From positions 1 to 11,492 of the forward strand of contig JAKAMV010000223.1 in the NCBI GenBank assembly GCA_021812735.1: a stretch of 11,492 nt of DNA. The letters are read 5' to 3'. Positions 1-5,867 of this stretch are shown here, one piece after another. The position numbers were made by a program, and so were the translations under genes. Under the pieces are notes generated by a model. That model saw only the letters and a program-made list of their open reading frames with translations, was not told where the DNA came from and ran no database searches. The stretch's first letter is position 1. The number at the start of each line of letters is the position of its first letter. This stretch comes from Chloroflexota bacterium (GTDB taxonomy: Bacteria; Chloroflexota; Limnocylindria; Limnocylindrales; CSP1-4).

Positions 1-54
1 TTCCCGCTGACGCCCGATCGGGACGCCGACCAGGCAGCCGACCGTACCGCGTGA
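1..54 (+). CDS. C-terminal tail of a gene entering from the left (partial)
   Basis: Frame 1 is open from the first base for 17 codons (FPLTPDRDADQAADRTA) and ends in TGA at 52-54. The tail is too short to identify. Its stop is followed by CCGGGAC, a short linker and the 72-89 dyad. The LuxR gene at 2869-3963 also ends in TGA, CCGGCAC, a short linker and the same dyad. By that analogy the gene may encode a second LuxR-type regulator, but this is inference. It could also be a chance open frame. Confidence 0.3.
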   Translation, partial: FPLTPDRDADQAADRTA

Positions 55-71
55 CCGGGACAGGCACGGAC

Positions 72-89
72 ATCCGCCATTCGGCGGAT
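72..89 (+). promoter_or_regulatory. Dyad operator candidate, copy 1
   Basis: Perfect inverted repeat ATCCGCC-ATTC-GGCGGAT. Its right end overlaps TTGACC (89-94), a good -35 box. A second copy with identical arms, a different loop (AGAT) and the same TTGAC overlap lies at 2836-2853 on the minus strand, also upstream of an alpha/beta-barrel gene. Identical arms with a changed loop argue for a protein-binding site. If a -10 lies around 111-116, the dyad centre is near -42, where LuxR-type class II activators bind. An intrinsic terminator is the alternative, but no T-run follows. Confidence 0.55.
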
Positions 90-116
90 TGACCGGGCGA
101 GGGCAGGCGCGACGAT
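89..116 (+). promoter_or_regulatory. Putative promoter of the 103-aa barrel gene
   Basis: TTGACC (89-94) matches the -35 consensus at five of six positions. A 16-nt spacer leads to GACGAT (111-116), a weak -10 with three matches. The -35 overlaps the dyad, so activator dependence would explain the poor -10. The predicted leader is about 100 nt; 117-210 holds nothing else I recognise apart from a run of eight C at 193-200. Confidence 0.35.
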
Positions 117-222
117 GCCGTTCGGCGGGAGGCGATGACGCGCGGCCCGCGCCCCGGCCGCCTGGACCGCGTCGAGCCACTGGCGAGCCCGGCCCCCCCC
201 AGAGAGCCGAAGGAGTCCTGCG

Positions 223-258
223 ATGGTCCGACACATGGTACGCCACGTGGTGAAGCAC
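223..258 (+). repeat. Three tandem imperfect 12-nt repeats at a gene start
   Basis: ATGGTCCGACAC, ATGGTACGCCAC and GTGGTGAAGCAC follow each other and encode MVRH, MVRH, VVKH. The first two differ at only two of 12 bases. This looks like a small duplication that moved the start codon upstream and duplicated the first beta-strand residues. Confidence 0.6.
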
Positions 259-534
259 GGGGAGTACCGCCAGTTTCTGGCTGCGATCAAGGCCTTCAAT
301 GAAACGGCGCCCTTGGTCGGCCTGCCCCCCTACCGCGTGTTCCAGTCCCTCTTCGGCACCATCAACGAGGTGTGGACCGAGGCGGACTTCGAGACTGTGC
401 AGGCCAACGTGGATGCGTTCGCGACCGCACGAGGAAAGCACGAGGCGTTCGACCGGGCGTTTCTCGACATGCTCTCGCACCTGGTCGACGGCGAACAGCG
501 CGACTACATCCTCGAGGAGGCGAAGCTCGACTGA
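223..534 (+). CDS. Small dimeric alpha/beta-barrel protein (NIPSNAP/ABM-like), function unknown
   Basis: 103 aa, no signal peptide or TM segment. The layout of a first beta strand (residues 5-11), a helix starting with HGEYRQFLAAI (12-22), a central YRVFQSLFGTINEVW strand pair (37-51), an ADFETVQANVDAF helix (54-66) and a final helix is that of small dimeric ferredoxin-like barrels, a fold used by monooxygenase-like and stress-response proteins. No catalytic residue can be assigned. AGGAG at 211-215 lies 7 nt before ATG 223 and fixes the start over the in-frame ATG at 235. The first 12 residues come from three imperfect 12-nt repeats. The gene follows the 72-89 dyad, so it may be controlled by the LuxR protein at 2869-3963 or by one encoded left of the window. 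It converges with the GNAT gene, with a 38-nt gap and no visible terminator. The fold is fairly secure; the role is unknown. Confidence 0.75.
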   Translation: MVRHMVRHVVKHGEYRQFLAAIKAFNETAPLVGLPPYRVFQSLFGTINEVWTEADFETVQANVDAFATARGKHEAFDRAFLDMLSHLVDGEQRDYILEEAKLD

Positions 535-572
535 CGCGCCTACCGAGCTGCCCGGGTGCAAGGCAGGGTCCC

Positions 573-1217
573 TCAGTCGGCGCGAGCCTGCGGCTCTCGG
601 AGCATGGTCGTGACGGGAGGCGCTCCCGCGAACGGACAGGCCTCTAGGAATGCGCGGAAGCCCAGGCGCTCGTAGAACGGGATCGTGGCCGGGAAGGGCG
701 TCTCGAGGTAGCACATCTCGCGGCACCGGTCGGCCTCCCGCAACACGGGAGCGAGCAGTGTTCCACCGATGCCCTGGCCCTGCAGCTCCGGCGCAACGCC
801 CACGAACGCGAGGTACCAGTGCGGAACGGTCGGGTGCAGCGCCGCTGCCGCGGCGAAGCCACGACGCATGGCGCGGGCGCCGCCCGGGAAGAGCGCCGTC
901 ACCAGGGCGCGGTCGAACGCGGCCCGGGCAGCCGATCCGGGATGGCCTGCGGCGCAGTCGGCGCCTGCCGGCGGGACCCAGATCGCGACGCCCACGAGGC
1001 GCCCTTCCGCGTACGCCCCGTACACCTCCCCGGGGGCGAGGTGCGAGCGGAGGACGGACCGGAAGAAGGCGGGCAACGCGACGCGACGGCGAACCGCACT
1101 CGCGAGGACGTGGGTGAGGATCGGATCGGCGGCGAAGGCGCGGGCCAGGAGCGCGCCGGCCGCGCCGATCTCGCCATCTGACAGATGCGCGATCTCCGCC
1201 ATCCGCGGCACGGTCAA
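573..1217 (-). CDS. GNAT family N-acetyltransferase (single domain)
   Basis: 214 aa. Family members transfer an acetyl group from acetyl-CoA to an amine. The acetyl-CoA loop is motif A, VGVAPELQGQGIGGTLL (139-155), with the Q-x-x-G-x-G core. Motif B is FYERLGF (181-187). HPTVPHWYLAF (128-138) forms the strand before motif A and is typical of small GNATs. The substrate cannot be read from sequence. The TTG at 1217-1215 overlaps the TGA of the upstream GNAT (1216-1214), suggesting translational coupling. The alternative start is ATG 1202-1200 (MAEIAHLSD); neither has a Shine-Dalgarno site. It is the last gene of the minus-strand run from 2741, so it is probably co-transcribed with the other GNAT and the zinc-ribbon protein. 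Confidence 0.85.
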   Translation of the reverse strand: MTVPRMAEIAHLSDGEIGAAGALLARAFAADPILTHVLASAVRRRVALPAFFRSVLRSHLAPGEVYGAYAEGRLVGVAIWVPPAGADCAAGHPGSAARAAFDRALVTALFPGGARAMRRGFAAAAALHPTVPHWYLAFVGVAPELQGQGIGGTLLAPVLREADRCREMCYLETPFPATIPFYERLGFRAFLEACPFAGAPPVTTMLREPQARAD

Positions 1218-2080
1218 TAGAGGAAGTAGCTCGAGAGCACCAGGTTCGCGGGGGCGGGCGCGTCCTCGGAGAGCAGGAGGAGCCCGGGTGGCGGGTCGAT
1301 GCGCAGGCCGGCCCCCAGGGCCGCCTCGACCAGCCGCCGTGCGCTGCCCGGTACCACCAGCTGCACGGATGGGAGGCGGGCCAGTTCGGCCCGCAGCGCC
1401 GCTGCCGCGCTCTCGGGATCCCGTCCGGCCAGGGGTCCCAACCGCCCATCCGCCCGCACGTAGGCGTAGGCGACGGGCTGTCCGTTGCGGAGCCAGAGCG
1501 TCCCGGTTCCGCGACTCGCCCAGTAGGGATGGTCGGGCGCCCGCGAGCAGCCGTAGGCGGACCGGTCGAGCATTTCCAGGGCGGGCGGCGTCGGGGCTGC
1601 CGGCTGCAGATCGGGCGGCTCCCTGACGGTGGGTTCACCTGCGAACCCCACCACGGGCGTCGCCGGCAGCAGGCCGTACCTGCCATACAGCGCGGTGGAG
1701 ATCGGCTGGATGGAGTCGGTGATGGTGACGCGATGGCGCGGCGCGTCCGCGGCGGCCAGCTCGAACAGGCGCCGTCCGATCCCCCGGCCCTGGTAGGCCG
1801 GGGAGATGAAGAGCGCGGCGAAGAACCACAGGTCATCGCGCTCCAGCGCCGCCGTGAAACCAACCAGCGACCCCGCATCCTCGGCGACGAAGCAGTGCCC
1901 CGGATCGGTTGCGAGCAGGTGCGCCGGCGTCCGTGACCAGCCCTCGAACGGAGGGTCGACCCAGGGGAACCCATGCTCACGGACGAGGCTGCCTTCGGCG
2001 CGGCAGAAGATCGCATACGCGGCCGGGACGTCGGCGAGGCGCATGCCACGATAGGTGATCGGGGACTCACCGGCGCTCAA
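1214..2080 (-). CDS. Two-domain GNAT-type acetyltransferase
   Basis: 288 aa. The N-terminal domain (about 8-140) is a clear GNAT: FVAEDAGSLVGFTAAL (64-79) forms the beta strands before motif A, FISPAYQGRGIGRRLFE (91-107) is motif A with the acetyl-CoA loop, and LYGRYGLLPA (131-140) is motif B. The C-terminal part (about 165-270), with DRSAYG (172-177), GQPVAYAYV (200-208), LGPLAGRDP (214-222) and VPGSARRL (243-250), resembles the degenerate second GNAT-like domain of other bimodular acetyltransferases. The TTG start at 2080-2078 is chosen because GGGAGGAG (2092-2085) lies just upstream. The frame stays open further upstream but runs antiphase through the zinc-ribbon gene, and its composition there is shadow-like. 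ATG 2044 would remove the first beta strand. The stop overlaps the start of the next GNAT. Substrate unknown. Confidence 0.85.
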   Translation of the reverse strand: MSAGESPITYRGMRLADVPAAYAIFCRAEGSLVREHGFPWVDPPFEGWSRTPAHLLATDPGHCFVAEDAGSLVGFTAALERDDLWFFAALFISPAYQGRGIGRRLFELAAADAPRHRVTITDSIQPISTALYGRYGLLPATPVVGFAGEPTVREPPDLQPAAPTPPALEMLDRSAYGCSRAPDHPYWASRGTGTLWLRNGQPVAYAYVRADGRLGPLAGRDPESAAAALRAELARLPSVQLVVPGSARRLVEAALGAGLRIDPPPGLLLLSEDAPAPANLVLSSYFLY

Positions 2081-2189
2081 GTCGCTCCTCCCATGCGGAC
2101 TCGGCGGTCCGCAGGCGAGCGGGGGCCGGGTCCGCTCTGGGGGCCGAGAGCGCGACCGACCGGCATGGCAGCACCCTGGCGGCGCGACC

Positions 2190-2741
2190 TCAAGCGGTCG
2201 CGTCCGCGGCCACGCCCGCGGGCCGGAAGACGTCCGCAACCGGGTTCCCGCAGCGCGCACACCGCTCCGCCGGGAACAGCGTCTCCGCGCCGCACACGTC
2301 GCAGTAGAACTCGCGGGTCCTCGCCGACACCGGACGCCACAGGCCCGCGTAGTGGGTGTACTCGAACGTGTGCCGGCGCATGTCCAGGATGGCCTCGGCG
2401 TGCGCCGTGCCACGGGCGAACGCCTGGGCCGCCTCCACGGTGCGCCAGAACCCGAGCGCCCAGTTGGCCGCCCCGTCGAAGAACGCGATCAGGCGGATGA
2501 AGCCGGGCGTCTCGCTCGCGGCCTTGCAGGTGAGCGCCACCTGGCGCCAGAACAGCTGGGTCCGCTCCTCGTCCACCATCGTCATGTGCAGGACGAGGAC
2601 CGCGCCAGCTTCCTCTGGGCCGAGCGCGCCGTCCGGACCGTCGAACCCGACCACCGGCAGGGGCGTCTGCCGGATCCCGGGGATCGTTGCGAAGAGCGCC
2701 TCGTTCTCGGCGTTCGGGGGGAAGACCTGCAACGTCGCCAT
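2190..2741 (-). CDS. Dimeric alpha/beta-barrel (monooxygenase-like) protein with C-terminal zinc ribbon
   Basis: 183 aa, cytoplasmic. Residues about 45-137 (AGAVLVLHMTMV, then TPGFIRLIAFFDG, NWALGFWRTVEAAQAFARG, HAEAI, THYAGLWRP) match the pattern of ABM/DUF3291/CrtA-like barrels: a strand ending in W, a helix beginning with VEAAQAF, and a histidine about a dozen residues on. A four-cysteine zinc ribbon follows, Cys147/Cys150 and Cys161/Cys164 (CDVC, CARC). Such ribbons usually bind metal for structure or contact nucleic acid or protein. ATG 2741 is preceded by GGAGG (2754-2750) at 8 nt; an earlier in-frame start at 2810 lies on the predicted -10 and is rejected. The gene is first after the LuxR gene and the 2836-2853 dyad, and 109 nt upstream of the two GNAT genes. 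Enzymatic activity is not shown. Confidence 0.75.
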   Translation of the reverse strand: MATLQVFPPNAENEALFATIPGIRQTPLPVVGFDGPDGALGPEEAGAVLVLHMTMVDEERTQLFWRQVALTCKAASETPGFIRLIAFFDGAANWALGFWRTVEAAQAFARGTAHAEAILDMRRHTFEYTHYAGLWRPVSARTREFYCDVCGAETLFPAERCARCGNPVADVFRPAGVAADATA

Positions 2742-2808
2742 CCTGTGGGCCTCCGTCAGCGTTCGCCTCGACCCGACACGGCGGATGCCTCCGAGGGGAC
2801 GCGGCGCC

Positions 2809-2836
2809 ACCCTAGCGAGACGGGTCGCGCCGTCAA
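2809..2836 (-). promoter_or_regulatory. Putative promoter of the zinc-ribbon/GNAT operon
   Basis: On the minus strand TTGACG (2836-2831) is followed by a 16-nt spacer and TAGGGT (2814-2809), a TAnnnT -10. The predicted transcript start is near 2802, leaving a leader of about 60 nt. The -35 lies inside the right end of the dyad at 2836-2853. Confidence 0.5.
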
Positions 2837-2853
2837 TCCGCCATCTGGCGGAT
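2836..2853 (-). promoter_or_regulatory. Dyad operator candidate, copy 2
   Basis: Read on the minus strand, ATCCGCC-AGAT-GGCGGAT runs straight into TTGACG. Arms and junction are identical to 72-89; only the loop differs. The centre is about 42 nt upstream of the predicted transcript start. The site lies 15 nt after the stop of the LuxR-type gene and before the zinc-ribbon barrel gene. A terminator for the LuxR gene is the main alternative; the lack of a T-run argues against it. Confidence 0.6.
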
Positions 2854-2868
2854 ACCGACTCGTGCCGG

Positions 2869-3963
2869 TCAGGCGAGCGGCCCGCCGTCCGGGAGCACGA
2901 GACGGACCGCCCCGGCCCGCGAATGGACGCCCAGCTTGGCGTACACGTGGTCCAGGTGGCGCTGCACGGTGCGCGCGCTGATGCCCAGTCTGGCGCCGAT
3001 TGCCTGGTTGGTCAGCCCGTCCGCCACGAGACGCATCACGTCGGCCTCGCGCCGGGACAGCGATGCCGGCAGGAGCCGAGATTCCACCCCCGCCCAACGG
3101 TCATCCCGGATCTCGCGGAGCAGGATTACATCGCCCGGAGCGCCCCCTCCCGGTACGAGACGCGCGAAGAGACGCCCTCCCGGAGCGTGCATGACCAGGG
3201 GTAACCCGACACCCTGCGGCGGGGGCGTGCGGCCCGCCAGTGCGAGTCCCAGCCAGCCGTCGAGCGCCGCGGGCAGCCGCTCGTCGGGTCGCAGGGCGCC
3301 GCCGGCATAGCGGAGGACGAGCGCATACGCGCCGCCGCTCGCCGCCGCCACGCGTCGTCGGCTGTCGACCACGACGAGTGCCTCGGATCGGGATGTGGCG
3401 AGCTGCTCGAACGCGGCCAGGCCGGCTCGCAGACGGGCCCGCTCGGCGACCAGCTCGTGGGCGGACACGATGAGCGGGCGCAGCAGGTCGAGCAGCTGCC
3501 GTTCGCGGTCGGCGAAGTCCGCGCTCGAGCGGTTCAGCGCCACGCCGATGACCTTGCCCCGCGGGGCAGGCAGCGTCACCGCCAGCTGGTACTCGACGCC
3601 GAGCTTCCGATAGACATCCCGGTACACCCCGCGCTCGTGCAGCTGGCGCTGTGAGATGAAGTCGGAGATCCGCAGGGCACGCCGATCGCCCGTGCGTGCG
3701 TAATGCTCCACCAGCGGGTTCTGCCCCGCGAGGGCGCCGAACGCACGCGAGTCGAGGCGCTCCCGCGCGCCGGCGGGCCACGCGGCGAAGCGTGCCCGGG
3801 CACGCCGCGGTTCGAGCTCGTTGAAGCTCAGGATGTCGGCGGGCAGCAGACGGGCAAGGCCATCCAATAGTCGCTGCTCGAATTCGTCCTGGTCGTCCGC
3901 AGCGTGGATCTCGCGAACCAGGCGAACCATCCGTTCGGTGTCGGATCCGATCGCACGTGCCAC
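2869..3963 (-). CDS. LuxR-family transcriptional regulator with GAF/PAS-like sensory region
   Basis: 364 aa. The C-terminal HTH (301-356) is a clear GerE/LuxR domain: LSRREADVMRLVADGLTNQAI, then GISARTVQRHLDHVYAKLGV with recognition helix around ARTVQRHLDHVY (330-341). The N-terminal part (about 11-170) has a GAF-like pattern, including NPLVEHYARTGD (82-93), YRKLGVEYQLAVTLP (118-132) and VIGVALNRSSADF (138-150). A PAS-like region covers about 190-280 (ALVVVDSRRRVAAAS). There is no receiver domain or phosphoacceptor, so it probably answers to a small molecule or is a one-component regulator. GTG 3963 is the most upstream start and has only a weak GGGGGC upstream; ATG 3930 is possible. It overlaps the divergent gene at 3957 by 7 nt. 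Candidate ligand of the dyads at 72-89 and 2836-2853. Confidence 0.88.
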   Translation of the reverse strand: MARAIGSDTERMVRLVREIHAADDQDEFEQRLLDGLARLLPADILSFNELEPRRARARFAAWPAGARERLDSRAFGALAGQNPLVEHYARTGDRRALRISDFISQRQLHERGVYRDVYRKLGVEYQLAVTLPAPRGKVIGVALNRSSADFADRERQLLDLLRPLIVSAHELVAERARLRAGLAAFEQLATSRSEALVVVDSRRRVAAASGGAYALVLRYAGGALRPDERLPAALDGWLGLALAGRTPPPQGVGLPLVMHAPGGRLFARLVPGGGAPGDVILLREIRDDRWAGVESRLLPASLSRREADVMRLVADGLTNQAIGARLGISARTVQRHLDHVYAKLGVHSRAGAVRLVLPDGGPLA

Positions 3964-5273
3964 GTGTCGCTTGCCCCCGCGACCGAAGCGTACTCCCGAA
4001 CCCGTTCGAGGGCGTCCGGCGAGGGCCGCGCCTGACCACCCGCCCGATCGCTCGGCCCCGGGCGGATGATCCCCGCTCGGGCGGCTTCTCCCGCGTCAGC
4101 GTCTACGTGAACCAGTACTACTGCTACATCTGGGATGCGAACTGGGGCCCGTCGTTCATCAAGCTCAGTGGCTACGCCCCCTGGGGTGGCCGGGTCCACC
4201 TCAACGGCCACGAGTGGGCCAAGCGCCAGCTGGCCAAGCGCGGGGTCGGCTATGTCAGCCTCGACAACGGCTTCCGCGCGGTCGACGACCCAGGGGTGCT
4301 GAACGAGCTGACCGCCTGGCTCGGCGCCGACCAGATCCGGGCCTACTTCGCGAGCTGGATGGCGGAGCCGCCGCAGCCCTTGACGGCCGACGACCGAGCG
4401 GAGGGATACGGCTACGCCCTCTCGATGCTCCAGGTGGAGGTCAGCGACACCCGGGTGTTCGACCGCCCGGTCCGGGCCCGTCAGTGGTTCGAGGCGACGA
4501 TCGGCGAGCAGCTCACCCTGGGGCGGCCCGACACGGTCTCGCTTTTCGTTCATCGTCGCCCGAACCGGCGCACGAAGGGCCGCTTCGAGACCCGGGTGGT
4601 GAACGTGTACACGAGCCCCACGATCACCTTCCGCTACAAGCACTCGACGGTGAAGCACGTCCTGAAAGAGGGGCTCGCCCTGCGCACCGAGACGACCGTC
4701 AACGACGCCTACGACTTCGATACCGGCCGGCGGCTCGAGCATCTCGCCGAGATCCGATCGCGCGGCGAGGCGATCAACGCCGGACTCCTGGAGCACGAGG
4801 CGAACGCCGAGACCGCCCGGCTCGAAGGACCCGAACTCACCGACCTCGGGTGGCCGGCGATCGTCGAGGGTCGGCGCATCGCCGCGCTCCGCCTCGGCGA
4901 CCAGCGGGTCATGGCGCTCCTTGCGGCGGTGGTGATGCTCAGCCACCTCCCCGCGGGCTTCTCCAACGCCCAACTCCGGCGACACGTCGCCGCGCCCCTG
5001 AGCCTCCAGCTCAGCGAGTACACGAGCGCCCGTATGACCTACGACCTTGGTCGCCTCAGGGGTCACGGCCTGATCGAGCGGATCGCCAAGAGCCACCGCT
5101 ACCGGCTCACCCCCGAGGGCCTGCGGAGCTGCGCCTTCCTGACGAAGCTCGCCGATCGGCTCCTCGATCCCGGCTTGGCCCGCTGTGGCCCACCCGTGCC
5201 TGCCGGCCCACCCTGGCAGGCCTTCGATCGATCCCTCGGCGTGCTCCTCCGGCGTGCCAACCTCGCGGCCTGA
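3957..5273 (+). CDS. Conserved protein of unknown function (NGHEWAKRQ family), apparently 5'-truncated
   Basis: 438 codons from GTG 3957. The convincing part starts near residue 45. Landmarks are YVNQYYCYIWDANWGPSFIK (50-69), NGHEWAKRQ (83-91), LDNGF (102-106), DRAEGYGYALSMLQVEVSDT (146-165), FRYKHSTVKHVLKEGLALRT (225-244), LRLGDQRVMALL (311-322), and a winged-helix-like end about 330-395 (FSNAQLRRHV, MTYDLGRLRGHGLIERI, YRLTPEGLR). From memory this matches a widespread family of hypothetical proteins whose full members have a further N-terminal region; I know of no established function. Residues 1-44 are Arg/Pro-rich and overlap the LuxR start by 7 nt on the other strand, with no Shine-Dalgarno site. 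The N-terminus therefore seems lost and the true start is uncertain. The rest reads without a frameshift. It may be a remnant rather than an active gene. The C-terminal fold hints at DNA or RNA contact. Confidence 0.7.
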   Translation: MPRVACPRDRSVLPNPFEGVRRGPRLTTRPIARPRADDPRSGGFSRVSVYVNQYYCYIWDANWGPSFIKLSGYAPWGGRVHLNGHEWAKRQLAKRGVGYVSLDNGFRAVDDPGVLNELTAWLGADQIRAYFASWMAEPPQPLTADDRAEGYGYALSMLQVEVSDTRVFDRPVRARQWFEATIGEQLTLGRPDTVSLFVHRRPNRRTKGRFETRVVNVYTSPTITFRYKHSTVKHVLKEGLALRTETTVNDAYDFDTGRRLEHLAEIRSRGEAINAGLLEHEANAETARLEGPELTDLGWPAIVEGRRIAALRLGDQRVMALLAAVVMLSHLPAGFSNAQLRRHVAAPLSLQLSEYTSARMTYDLGRLRGHGLIERIAKSHRYRLTPEGLRSCAFLTKLADRLLDPGLARCGPPVPAGPPWQAFDRSLGVLLRRANLAA

Positions 5274-5322
5274 CCTCAAACTTCGCTCAGATGGTCATCT
5301 CCTATCCCCGCAAGCAGGGCTA

Positions 5323-5469
5323 GGGCGCGAGCTCGCCTACCTGGTGGCGCGCGGGCGGATCGACCGCGAACAGGCCGCGGCGTTCACCGCGGACCTCGAG
5401 CGCCGCGACGCCCGCGGCAGCTTCCTCGCGGTCGTCGTCACCTACGCCGCGACTGCCACCGCCAGTTAG
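5323..5469 (+). pseudogene. C-terminal fragment resembling a SAM-dependent methyltransferase
   Basis: An open stretch of 48 codons reads GRELAYLVARGRIDREQAAAF, then TADLERRDARGSFLAVVVTY and a short tail, stop TAG 5467-5469. The pattern of an R-G-x-[ILV] turn, a helix with F-x-x-D-L-E-R-R-D-A-x-G, and a hydrophobic last strand is what I associate with the end of class I methyltransferases of the UbiE type. No SAM-binding G-x-G motif or other core is found upstream; the preceding sequence is the end of the NGHEWAKRQ gene. No start or Shine-Dalgarno site. Best read as a gene scrap left by rearrangement; identification is tentative. Confidence 0.45.
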
Positions 5470-5500
5470 GCCGGCAGACCGCGCGACGAGCGCCCGGGTC

Positions 5501-5506
5501 GATAAT
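5501..5506 (+). promoter_or_regulatory. Candidate -10 box of the 105-aa gene
   Basis: GATAAT matches TATAAT at five of six positions in otherwise GC-rich sequence and lies 36 nt before the ATG at 5543. No convincing -35 is seen at 16-19 nt. Confidence 0.35.
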
Positions 5507-5542
5507 GGCGGGGTCGACAGTCTGGAGGCCGCGATCCTGACC

Positions 5543-5860
5543 ATGAGTGGAGCCGTGAAGGGATTCCTCCGTCGCTCCCCGCGCGCCCTGGTCGTCCGCG
5601 AGTACGGCCGTGACAGCCTGCTCGTCTGGGCCAACCTGCTGCTCGCCCCGCTGTTCGCGGCGCTCGGCCTGCGGGTCGGGCTCCAGTCCGAGGAGCGGCT
5701 CGCGGCCCGCATCGAGGCAGACACGGCCGCGATGCGGGTTCGCGGCTACCTCGTCACGTCGGTCGAGACCTTCACGCTCCCCGGCCTCGCGGGCCGCACC
5801 AGCGAAGCTCGCTGGTACCGGGTCACCTTCGAGTACAGCGCACGGCCCTCGCCGGACTGA
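5543..5860 (+). CDS. Small single-pass membrane protein, unknown function
   Basis: 105 aa. One hydrophobic segment at about 25-46 (SLLVWANLLLAPLFAALGLRV) is preceded by an Arg-rich N-terminus (FLRRSPRALVVREYGR, 8-23), so an N-in orientation is likely. A charged amphipathic helix (EERLAARIEADTAAMRVRG, 50-68) and a beta-rich tail (YLVTSVETFTL, WYRVTFEYS) follow. ATG 5543 has GGAGG at 5524-5528, which is 14 nt away and so not well spaced. The gene ends 7 nt before the end of the convergent esterase gene, with no hairpin between. I do not recognise the family. Codon use and protein-like composition support a real gene. Confidence 0.6.
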   Translation: MSGAVKGFLRRSPRALVVREYGRDSLLVWANLLLAPLFAALGLRVGLQSEERLAARIEADTAAMRVRGYLVTSVETFTLPGLAGRTSEARWYRVTFEYSARPSPD

Positions 5861-5867
5861 CGATTGC

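Noticed and set aside
72..89. The dyad as an intrinsic terminator
   Set aside because: Both copies follow a stop codon by about 16 nt, so this was considered. No T-run follows, the arms are sequence-identical, and both run into a -35 box. Kept as the alternative to an operator.
2081..2413. N-terminal extension of the two-domain GNAT
   Set aside because: Overlaps the zinc-ribbon gene out of phase, with a shadow-like Arg/Ser/Pro-rich product. A strong Shine-Dalgarno site stands before TTG 2080.
3828..5279. Minus-strand open frame of 483 codons
   Set aside because: Shadow of the NGHEWAKRQ-family gene; its far end also clashes with the LuxR start. No recognisable domain.
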